From NCBI GenBank assembly GCA_038241115.1, contig JBBRGA010000108.1:1-11835 (forward strand): DNA of 11,835 nt, in the 5' to 3' direction. This document shows, one piece after another, positions 1-6,230 of the stretch; positions within the stretch are counted from its first letter, which is position 1; each line of letters begins with the position of its first letter. This DNA is from JANYJJ01 sp038241115 (lineage in GTDB: Bacteria; Pseudomonadota; Gammaproteobacteria; Burkholderiales; Burkholderiaceae_C). The notes beneath the pieces are model-generated. The model was not told the DNA's origin, ran no database searches, and saw only the letters and a list, made by a program, of their open reading frames with translations. Position numbers and translations under genes: made by a program.

Positions 1-509
1 ACCGCCACGCCTTCCAGTTTCAACAGCGCGCGCTTTCGGTCCAGGCCGCCTGCGTAGCCGGTGAGCGAGCCGTCGCTGCCCATCACACGGTGACAGGGCA
101 CGATGACAGAAAGTGGGTTTTTGCCGATCGCTGCGCCGACAGCGCGCATGCCTTTGGGGGAGTTCACAGCGCGTGCAATGTCGCCGTAGCTTTGTGTTGT
201 TCCGGTGTCGATTTTCAGCAGCGCGCGCCAAACGCTGCACTGAAAGACCGTGCCGTGCAGGTCGAGCGGCAGGTCGAAATCAAGGCGTTCGCCTTCAAAG
301 TATTCGGTCAGTTGACCTGCCGCTTTCATCAGTAGCGCATCGAGAGGCTGCTGCGGCACGGCCAAGGCTCCGGGGTGGTCTTTTTGGCCCGCAAACCAGG
401 CGCCGGCCAGTCCGTTGGCAGTGCGCGCCAACAGCAGCGCGCCGAGTGGCGTGACAAGTGTGATTTGTGCCGTGGCCAGGGTGTGAACTGATTTTGTGGC
501 GGTGCTCAT
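1..509 (-). CDS. ogt: Methylated-DNA--protein-cysteine methyltransferase (Ogt), 3' end cut by window edge
   Basis: This is a suicide repair enzyme that moves the alkyl group from O6-alkylguanine (or O4-alkylthymine) onto its own cysteine. I translated the complementary strand: 169 codons are present, and the E. coli Ogt is about 171 residues, so only the extreme C-terminus is missing. Visible motifs are GTVFQCSVWRAL (residues 86-97), SYGDIARA (107-114), RAVG with the arginine finger at 122, the asparagine hinge N131, and the active site PCHRV with acceptor Cys139, followed by the usual GYAGGLDRKRALLKLEG tail. The start ATG (507-509) overlaps the stop of the upstream Ada-AlkA gene as ATGA. This fixes the start and suggests translational coupling in one alkylation-response operon. 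It has no Ada N-terminal domain of its own; that domain sits on the neighbour. Identity is very secure; the C-terminus cannot be seen. Confidence 0.96.
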   Translation of the reverse strand, partial: MSTATKSVHTLATAQITLVTPLGALLLARTANGLAGAWFAGQKDHPGALAVPQQPLDALLMKAAGQLTEYFEGERLDFDLPLDLHGTVFQCSVWRALLKIDTGTTQSYGDIARAVNSPKGMRAVGAAIGKNPLSVIVPCHRVMGSDGSLTGYAGGLDRKRALLKLEGVA

Positions 510-2062
510 GTCGATTCCTTGCTTGAATTTGGAAGCACTGACTTTTCCAAGCTGTTCCACAAGTGCATCACCGCGTAGGAACGCCAGGGTTGCCAGCGCT
601 GTGCAAGGGCATCGGCTTCGCGCTGGTTGGCGGTGTTGAACAACTGCTTCATGGCCTTCAGCAAGGCGACGTCATTGGGCAAAAAAATGTCGGGCCAGCT
701 CAGTGTCCGCATGGCGATGTAGCTCGCCGTCCACGGGCCTATGCCTGGCAGTGCCACCAAGTGGGCAATCAAGGCGTCGGGCGTTTGGGGCGACGCGGTC
801 AGGGGCCGCAACTCGGGCCAGGCTTTGGCCAGCGCCAGGATGGCTGCGGCGCGTGCGCGGATGATGCCCAACTCGGCGATGCGCTCTACCGGCACGGCCG
901 CCAAACTTTCGGGCGACGGAAAGGCGCGGTGGATGTCAGGCCACGGCGTGAGCACCGGTTCACCGAAGCGCTGCACAAAGCGGCTGGCCAAAGTGCGCGC
1001 ACCGGCCACCGTGACCTGCTGGCCGAGCACGGCGCGCACGGCCAACTCAAAGCCGTCGATGCTGCCCGGCAAGCGCAGGCCCAACTCGCCGGGCAGGTCA
1101 GCGAGCACATCGTGCACGGCGTGCGGCGCGGCGTCCAGGTCCAACCAGCGGCGCGCGGCTGTTGCCACGGCCGCGCTGGCGCTGGCCCACTCGGACGAAT
1201 AGCTCAGCAAAACGCGCCCCTTTTCGGGCACAAACTCGGCGGCGATCCATGCGGCGCTCTGCTTGGCGCCCCCGTCGACGGCTCCGGCTCGCACGCTGCG
1301 CCGGATCCGCAGCCCGTCCACCACTTCCACGCCGGGAATGGCGCGCTGCGCGAAGAACTTCATGAGTCGCAAGGCGTCGCAGGGCGCGCGGTAAGACAAG
1401 CTGATTTGCAGTCCGTACGGGGCGGTGCTGGCTTGCTTGGCAGCCTCTTTTTCAAGGTCGCCGCGCAATCTGCTGGGGCTCATTCGGTAGTTCTCGGCGA
1501 ATGCAGCGTTGAAGCGGCGCAGGCTGCGAAAGCCGCTGGCGCTGGCCACCTGTGTGACGGGCAGGCTGGTGTCGGTGAGAAGTTGCTTGGCCAACAGCAA
1601 GCGCCGCGTCTGAAGGTATTGCACCGGGCTCACGCCGTGTTCGGTTTGGAAGATGCGGCGCAGGTGGCGGTCGCTGACGCCCAGCTTCGCAGCCACCTGA
1701 TGCAGGCGCGGCGTGTCGCCACTGGCGGCTTGGGCGTCCAGCAGGTGCGCGGCTTGGCGCGCCAAGGTGCGCGAAGCGTCCATCACCGTCCATGGCAGAT
1801 GGCTCTCGAAGTGCGCGTGCAACACGCCGGGTGCAATCTCAGGCCGGCACTTCAGGCAGGGTCTGAACCTGGCCGCTTCGGCTTGCGCATGGGTGCGGAA
1901 GAAGCGGCAGTTCTTCGACATGGGCGTGCGCACGCGGCAGATGGGGCGACAGTAAATGCCAGTCGAAGTGACACCCACAAACAGGCAGCCGTCAAAGCGT
2001 GCATCACGTGCCAGCAGCGCTTGGTAGGCGGCGGCGTGGTCGGTCAGGTCGGGCGTTTGCAT
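506..2062 (-). CDS. alkA: Ada-AlkA fusion: methylphosphotriester sensor/AraC regulator plus 3-methyladenine DNA glycosylase
   Basis: A 518-residue bifunctional regulator and repair enzyme. Residues 1-78 form the Ada zinc domain. Its four cysteines fall at C38, C42, C69 and C72, the same numbers as in E. coli Ada, where Cys38 takes the methyl group from a DNA phosphotriester and turns the protein into an activator. Residues about 98-200 are an AraC-type double helix-turn-helix. From about residue 217 an AlkA N-terminal domain begins, followed by a HhH-GPD glycosylase with the hairpin LPGIGPWTASYIAMR (438-452) and FLPND, whose Asp464 aligns with the catalytic Asp238 of E. coli AlkA. The predicted enzyme releases 3-methyladenine and other alkylated bases. 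It overlaps ogt by four bases, and the pair together hold the parts that E. coli divides between Ada and AlkA. It is probably autoregulated through its own promoter in the region divergent from the mutase gene. The long plus-strand open frame over the same region is a composition artefact. Confidence 0.95.
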   Translation of the reverse strand: MQTPDLTDHAAAYQALLARDARFDGCLFVGVTSTGIYCRPICRVRTPMSKNCRFFRTHAQAEAARFRPCLKCRPEIAPGVLHAHFESHLPWTVMDASRTLARQAAHLLDAQAASGDTPRLHQVAAKLGVSDRHLRRIFQTEHGVSPVQYLQTRRLLLAKQLLTDTSLPVTQVASASGFRSLRRFNAAFAENYRMSPSRLRGDLEKEAAKQASTAPYGLQISLSYRAPCDALRLMKFFAQRAIPGVEVVDGLRIRRSVRAGAVDGGAKQSAAWIAAEFVPEKGRVLLSYSSEWASASAAVATAARRWLDLDAAPHAVHDVLADLPGELGLRLPGSIDGFELAVRAVLGQQVTVAGARTLASRFVQRFGEPVLTPWPDIHRAFPSPESLAAVPVERIAELGIIRARAAAILALAKAWPELRPLTASPQTPDALIAHLVALPGIGPWTASYIAMRTLSWPDIFLPNDVALLKAMKQLFNTANQREADALAQRWQPWRSYAVMHLWNSLEKSVLPNSSKEST

Positions 2063-2068
2063 GCCGCA

Positions 2069-2074
2069 ATTATC
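2069..2074 (-). promoter_or_regulatory. Possible -10 element for the alkylation-repair operon
   Basis: On the minus strand the sequence reads GATAAT, close to the TATAAT consensus, and ends only six bases before the ATG at 2062. Transcription from it would begin at about the start codon, giving a leaderless or nearly leaderless message. I see no good -35 hexamer at the expected 16-18 base spacing, which would be consistent with an activator-dependent promoter but is also expected by chance. I could not identify a convincing Ada box. Confidence 0.25.
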
Positions 2075-2169
2075 TGGCGAGACGACGGCCTGACTCGCCG
2101 TTTTCGGACACGTTGCACGGCGCGTACTTGCTGGGTCATTTCAAGGCCGCCCAGCCGAAACCGGCTCTC

Positions 2170-2175
2170 TACAAT
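2170..2175 (+). promoter_or_regulatory. Possible -10 element upstream of the mutase/LPS operon
   Basis: TACAAT, one base from the sigma-70 -10 consensus, ends 39 bases before the mutase start. The hexamer 17 bases upstream is GC-rich and does not resemble TTGACA, so only the -10 half is supported. The site lies in the 152-base region shared by two divergent operons, where a promoter is required. Confidence 0.3.
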
Positions 2176-2214
2176 CCCGGCACTCTCACGCATACAACCA
2201 AGAAAGCCGCCCTC

Positions 2215-3606
2215 ATGAAAGTCATCGCATCCAACTTCAAGGCCTACGACATTCGAGGCATCGTGGGCACCACGATTGACGAAGTTTTTGCGGAGCACCT
2301 GGGGCGTGCGTTTGGCTCTGAGGCCGTCAAGGCCGGTGAGCGGGCCGTGGCGGTGGGCCGCGACGGCCGCATGTCTGGCCCGAGTTTGGTGGCCGCACTG
2401 ATGCGCGGTCTGGCATCCACTGGTCTGGACGTGGTGGACCTCGGCGCGGTGACCACGCCCATGCTTTATTACGTGGCCGCCACGCGCGGCCGGCGCGGTT
2501 GCAAGAGCGGCATCATGGTCACTGGCAGCCACAACCCCAAGGACTACAACGGCTTCAAGATGGTGTTGGCCGGTGCGGCCATTTACGGCGACGCCATTCA
2601 AGCGCTGCGCATCCGCATGGAGGCCGAAAATTATGTAAAAGCCAAGGGCCGCTGCGCCCCGATGAACGTGGTGCCCGAGTACAGCGCACGCATCACCAGT
2701 GACTGCAAATTGAAGCGCCCCATGAAGATCGTGGTCGATTCTGGCAACGGCATACCTGGCGCTTCGGCACCGGGAATATTGCGAGCCTTGGGCTGCGAGG
2801 TGACCGAGCTTTATTCCGAAGTCGACGGCAACTTTCCCAATCACCACCCCGACCCCAGCAAGCCTGAGAACCTGGCCGATCTGATTCGCGCCGTGAAGAA
2901 TTCAGACGCCGAAATTGGCTTGGCATTCGACGGTGACGGCGACCGCTTGGGCGTGGTCACCAAAGACGGTCAGATCATCTACCCCGACCGCCAGTTGATG
3001 CTGTTTGCCGCAGATGTCCTCAAGCGCAACCCTGGCGCCACGGTGATTTACGACGTCAAGTGCACGCAGCGTCTGGCGCCTGTCATACGCAAAGCGGGTG
3101 GCAAGCCGCTGATGTGGAAAACCGGCCACTCGCTGGTCAAAGCCAAGATGAAGCAAGTGAGATCGCCCATTGCCGGTGAGATGAGTGGCCATATTTTCTT
3201 TGGCGAACGTTGGTACAGCTTCGACGATGCGACCTACACCGCCGCGCGCTTGCTGGAAATTTTGAGCCGCTCCAAAGACCCGAGCAAAGTGCTGAATGCC
3301 TTGCCCACAAGCTTCAGCACCCCCGAGCTGAATGTGCCGTGTGCCGAAGGCGAGGCCAAAGAGTTGGTGACCCAACTGCTGGCCACTGCCAAGTTTCCGG
3401 GCGCATTGGAAATCATCACCATCGACGGCCTGCGTGCCGAGTACAAAGACGGCTTCGGTCTGATGAGGTCCAGCAACACCACGCCGGTGCTGGTGATGCG
3501 CTTTGAAGGTCACACCCAGGCCGCGCTGCAGCGCATCGAGCGCGACTTCATGGCCGCGCTGCGGGCGGTGAAACCCGACGCAAAAATCGCGCTGGCCGCG
3601 CATTGA
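2215..3606 (+). CDS. algC: Phosphomannomutase/phosphoglucomutase (alpha-D-phosphohexomutase)
   Basis: Interconverts the 6-phosphates and 1-phosphates of mannose and glucose, feeding nucleotide-sugar synthesis for LPS and exopolysaccharide. The protein is 463 residues, the length of Pseudomonas AlgC. Family signatures appear in order: the phosphoserine loop TGSHNPKDYNG (Ser105), the metal-binding DGDGDR (239-244), the sugar-specificity loop GEMSGH (321-326), and a C-terminal phosphate-binding RSSNTTP segment. An in-frame GTG lies much further upstream at 1999, but that extension would run through the divergent ada-alkA gene and its promoter. The ATG at 2215 gives the usual family N-terminus (NFKAYDIRG), so I chose it. 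The ribosome site is weak. The stop overlaps the start of waaC, which points to an operon. The gene symbol is by analogy; manB or pgm would also be used for this family. Confidence 0.94.
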   Translation: MKVIASNFKAYDIRGIVGTTIDEVFAEHLGRAFGSEAVKAGERAVAVGRDGRMSGPSLVAALMRGLASTGLDVVDLGAVTTPMLYYVAATRGRRGCKSGIMVTGSHNPKDYNGFKMVLAGAAIYGDAIQALRIRMEAENYVKAKGRCAPMNVVPEYSARITSDCKLKRPMKIVVDSGNGIPGASAPGILRALGCEVTELYSEVDGNFPNHHPDPSKPENLADLIRAVKNSDAEIGLAFDGDGDRLGVVTKDGQIIYPDRQLMLFAADVLKRNPGATVIYDVKCTQRLAPVIRKAGGKPLMWKTGHSLVKAKMKQVRSPIAGEMSGHIFFGERWYSFDDATYTAARLLEILSRSKDPSKVLNALPTSFSTPELNVPCAEGEAKELVTQLLATAKFPGALEIITIDGLRAEYKDGFGLMRSSNTTPVLVMRFEGHTQAALQRIERDFMAALRAVKPDAKIALAAH

Positions 3607-4655
3607 GTTTGCCGCTGCCTCGACCGCCCACGCCCAACGCCTCTGCGCCAGCGCGCATTCTTCTTGTCAAGCTGTCGTCGTTGGGTGATGTGGTCCATGC
3701 CATGCCGGTGGTTCACGACATCCTGCGGGCGCATCCGGGGGCATTGATTGATTGGGTGGTCGAGCCGGCGTTTGCGCCCTTGGTCAGGCGCGTGCACGGC
3801 ATCCACACCGTCATTGAATGTGCGCTGCGCCGTTGGACGAAGGCGTGGTGGACCAGCCAGGTGCGCGCCGAATGGCGAGCCTTTCGGCGGCAGCTCGGCG
3901 CGGTCAAGTACGACGCCGTGATCGACCTGCAAGGCCTGACCAAATCGGCGGTGGTGGCGCGACTGGCTCATGGTGTGAGCTACGGGTTGGCGCACGCCAC
4001 CGATGGCTCCAGTTTTGAAGCCCCAGCGCGCTGGTTGATTGACAAACCGGTCAGCATGCCGTCGCGCGTTCACGCCGTAGACCGCGCGCGCCAACTGGTG
4101 GCTGCGGCGCTGACTTTCGAGCTGCAAGGTCCAGCGCGATACGGCTTGACGCCGGTTGCCCAACGGCCTGACAGCGCCCCCCCACAGCCGTTGATGGTGT
4201 TCGTTCACGGCACTTCGCGTGACGACAAGTTGTGGCCTGAAGACCACTGGATCGCCCTGGGTCAACGCTTGGCTGCGCAAGGTTGGCGAATCGCTCTGCC
4301 ACGCAGCGGCGAGCTTGAGCTGGCGCGCGCCAACCGCATTGCGTCAGCGATCGGCGCACAGGCCGAGGTGTGGCCGTCGATGGATCTGGACGCCCTGACA
4401 GAGCGCATGCGCAGCACGCAGGCGGTCATCGGCGTCGACAGCGGCTTGAGTCACATCGCCGTGGCATTGGACTTGCCCCATGTGCAGATCTATAACTTTC
4501 CCACCGCTTGGCGCACCGGCCCGCAGCCGTCGCTTGGGGCAGCGCATCAGGTGTCGCTGAACGCCACACCTGCGCCGACCCTGGATGCGGTCTGGACGGC
4601 TTGGCAGCGGATCGCTCCTCAGCCTTTAATCAGCGCGTCGACCAGCGACCATTGA
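3603..4655 (+). CDS. waaC: Lipopolysaccharide heptosyltransferase I
   Basis: A GT-B (GT9 family) enzyme on the inner face of the cytoplasmic membrane that transfers the first L-glycero-D-manno-heptose from an ADP-heptose donor to Kdo of the LPS core. Supporting motifs are the N-terminal ILLVKLSSLGDVVHAMP, whose Asp29 matches the catalytic Asp13 of E. coli WaaC, then YDAVIDLQGLTKSA (103-116), the nucleotide-binding HGTSRDDKLWP (202-212), and GVDSGLSHIAVAL (277-289). The 350-residue length is slightly above the roughly 320 of E. coli. No ATG or GTG is available near the conserved N-terminus. The start given is a TTG overlapping the mutase stop (TTGA); a second TTG lies at 3609. The first 15 or so residues are proline-rich and not part of the fold, so the true start is uncertain although the gene is not. 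It is followed after five bases by waaA. Confidence 0.92.
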   Translation: MSLPLPRPPTPNASAPARILLVKLSSLGDVVHAMPVVHDILRAHPGALIDWVVEPAFAPLVRRVHGIHTVIECALRRWTKAWWTSQVRAEWRAFRRQLGAVKYDAVIDLQGLTKSAVVARLAHGVSYGLAHATDGSSFEAPARWLIDKPVSMPSRVHAVDRARQLVAAALTFELQGPARYGLTPVAQRPDSAPPQPLMVFVHGTSRDDKLWPEDHWIALGQRLAAQGWRIALPRSGELELARANRIASAIGAQAEVWPSMDLDALTERMRSTQAVIGVDSGLSHIAVALDLPHVQIYNFPTAWRTGPQPSLGAAHQVSLNATPAPTLDAVWTAWQRIAPQPLISASTSDH

Positions 4656-4660
4656 CCTTG

Positions 4661-6103
4661 ATGGCCAGGAAGCGGGCGCTCAGGTTTTATTCGTTGCTGC
4701 TTTGGCTGCTGACCCCGGCCTATTTGCTGCGTTTGTGGTGGCGCGGCCGCGCCGAGCCGCTTTACCGATTCGGGCTGCGCGAGCGTTTGGGTTTTTATCC
4801 GAAGCCCAGATCTTCAGCCAAGCCGGCTGCCGGTGCGGTTTGGGTGCACGCGGTGTCGTTGGGTGAGACGCTGGCCGCAGCCGCGCTGATTTCTGCGCTG
4901 CGACTCGAGCGTCCTGGCATGCGCTTGCTGCTCACGCACAGCACCGCCACCGGCTTTGCGGCGGGCCGCAAATTGCTGTCGGAAGGGGACTCACAGACTT
5001 GGTTGCCGTTCGACACGCCGCAGGCCGTGATGCGATTTTTAAATCGCTGGCAACCCGCAGTGGGGGTGTTGATGGAGACCGAAATTTGGCCCAACCTCAT
5101 GCACGCGGCCGCTTCAAAAAAGCTGCCCATGGTGCTGGCCAATGCCCGCCTGAGTGAACGAAGTTTGCGCAAAGCCCTGCGTTTGAGTTCACTCATGCAA
5201 CCGGCGGTGGCCGGGTTGCGCCTCGCGCTGGCGCAAACCGAGGCCGACGCGGCGCGCCTTCGCCAAGCCGGCGCACCGGCTGCGCAGGTGTGCGGCAATT
5301 TGAAGTTTGACGTCACGCCCAACCCGGCGCTTTTGGCGCAGGGGCTGGCGTGGCGAGCGGCATTGAGGCGGCCTGTGCTGTTAGCGGCCGTGACGCGTGA
5401 GGGTGAAGAGGCGCAGCTGTTGTCGGCGTGGGCAACCTGGCGGGCGGATGCTGAAAAAGCCGAAAGAAAAGTCGCCGAAAAAGTGGCCGAAAAAGTCGCT
5501 GAACTGCCTTTGTTGCTGATCGTGCCGCGTCATCCTCAGCGTTTTGACGAGGTGGCAGCGTTGGTCGCGGGCAGAGGTCTGCGCTTGGCCCGCCGCAGCG
5601 CATGGCAAACGATGCCCAGCGCCGATGCGCTGAACGCCGACGTGTGGCTGGGCGACTCGATGGGCGAAATGCCGCTTTACTACGCGTTGGCCGACGCGGC
5701 CTTGCTCGGCGGCAGCTTCGCACCTTTGGGCGGTCAAAACTTGATCGAAGCGGCTGCGTGTGCGTGTCCGGTGGTGATGGGCCCGCACACCTTCAACTTT
5801 GCGCAAGCCGCCGAACTGGCCGAAGCCGCCGGCGCGGCCGTCAGGGTGCCCGATATGCAAGCCGGTGTTCAAGCGGCGCTGGCGCTGATTCGGTCAGACC
5901 ACGAACCAGACCAGGGATCAGGCCAGCGCGCTAACGCAGCGAAGTCTGCGTCAGGTTCGGCAGCGGAGCCAGCGTCAGGTTCGGCAGCGGAGCCAGCGTC
6001 AGGTTCGGCAGCGAAGTCTGCACTGGCTTTCGCGGCACAGCACCGAGGAGCCGCTCAGCGCATGGCGCATGAAATTGCGGCGCTGTTGACCGCGCCGCGC
6101 TGA
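4661..6103 (+). CDS. waaA: 3-deoxy-D-manno-octulosonic acid (Kdo) transferase, repeat-expanded
   Basis: Transfers Kdo from CMP-Kdo to lipid IVA, the first step of LPS core assembly. The 480 residues include an N-terminal membrane anchor (about 10-27), VWVHAVSLGE with the likely catalytic Glu69, LLTHSTATG (90-98), METEIWPN (138-145), CGNLKFD (211-217), PRHPQRF (289-295) and GGQNLIEAAACACPVVMGPHTFNF (357-380, donor-binding C-domain). E. coli WaaA is about 425 residues. Part of the surplus comes from two low-complexity repeats, KVAE units near 271-281 and GSAAEPAS-type octapeptides at about 426-455. Both are in frame and lie outside recognisable motifs, so the enzyme is probably active. The ATG at 4661 follows waaC by five bases and gives the normal anchor; a longer frame starting at 4508 would overlap waaC. 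It is the last gene of the LPS operon before the LPOR gene. Confidence 0.95.
   Translation: MARKRALRFYSLLLWLLTPAYLLRLWWRGRAEPLYRFGLRERLGFYPKPRSSAKPAAGAVWVHAVSLGETLAAAALISALRLERPGMRLLLTHSTATGFAAGRKLLSEGDSQTWLPFDTPQAVMRFLNRWQPAVGVLMETEIWPNLMHAAASKKLPMVLANARLSERSLRKALRLSSLMQPAVAGLRLALAQTEADAARLRQAGAPAAQVCGNLKFDVTPNPALLAQGLAWRAALRRPVLLAAVTREGEEAQLLSAWATWRADAEKAERKVAEKVAEKVAELPLLLIVPRHPQRFDEVAALVAGRGLRLARRSAWQTMPSADALNADVWLGDSMGEMPLYYALADAALLGGSFAPLGGQNLIEAAACACPVVMGPHTFNFAQAAELAEAAGAAVRVPDMQAGVQAALALIRSDHEPDQGSGQRANAAKSASGSAAEPASGSAAEPASGSAAKSALAFAAQHRGAAQRMAHEIAALLTAPR
5471..5506 (+). repeat. 12-bp tandem repeat inside waaA (KVAE units)
   Basis: Three consecutive 12-base units, GTCGCCGAAAAA, GTGGCCGAAAAA and GTCGCTGAACTG, encode KVAE-like tetrapeptides at residues 271-282, and the preceding codons (AEKAERK) look related. 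The insert lies just before the strand leading into PRHPQRF, probably on a surface loop between helix and strand. The first two units differ by one base, so they look like a recent duplication. Confidence 0.8.
5936..6019 (+). repeat. 24-bp tandem repeat inside waaA (octapeptide GSAAEPAS)
   Basis: Two 24-base units at 5948-5971 and 5972-5995 are identical by eye. A third at 5996-6019 matches for the first 17 bases or so and then diverges. The 12 bases before the first unit (GCAGCGAAGTCT, 5936-5947) recur exactly at the end of the third (6008-6019). The array is in frame and encodes Ala/Ser/Pro/Glu-rich octapeptides between the GT-B C-domain and the last helix of WaaA. Perfect identity between neighbouring units suggests a young, length-variable array. 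Confidence 0.92.
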
Positions 6104-6184
6104 GCGCTGGGAGTGCGTCGTTGGCGCTGTTCTGGCCACACGTGCAAAGGGCGCATCCGTTCAAGCCGAGCCGGGCCGATCTGA

Positions 6185-6196
6185 AGCGTCAACGCT
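6185..6196. promoter_or_regulatory. Short inverted repeat upstream of the LPOR gene
   Basis: AGCGT-CA-ACGCT is a perfect 5-base inverted repeat 34 bases before the LPOR start codon, in the 127-base gap after waaA. It could be a small operator, but a repeat this short arises often by chance. No TGT-N12-ACA (PpsR/CrtJ) site, the usual regulator of bacterial photosynthesis genes, is visible in the gap, and I find no clear -35/-10 pair. Confidence 0.2.
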
Positions 6197-6230
6197 CGCG
6201 TAGCATCGCCGTTTTCCTCAGTCAACCGCG

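Noticed and set aside
563..2218. A 551-codon plus-strand open frame opposite ada-alkA
   Set aside because: It starts at a GTG without a ribosome site, shows no recognisable domain, and mirrors a gene with complete catalytic motifs. Long antisense frames are expected in GC-rich DNA.
2044..2847. A 267-codon minus-strand frame over the mutase 5' end
   Set aside because: It overlaps the conserved phosphoserine-loop region of the mutase on the other strand and would erase the divergent promoter region; it has no recognisable domain.
6128..6140. TGT-N7-ACA upstream of the LPOR gene as a PpsR/CrtJ operator
   Set aside because: The known site needs a 12-base spacer; this one has seven, so photosynthesis-type regulation is not supported by it.
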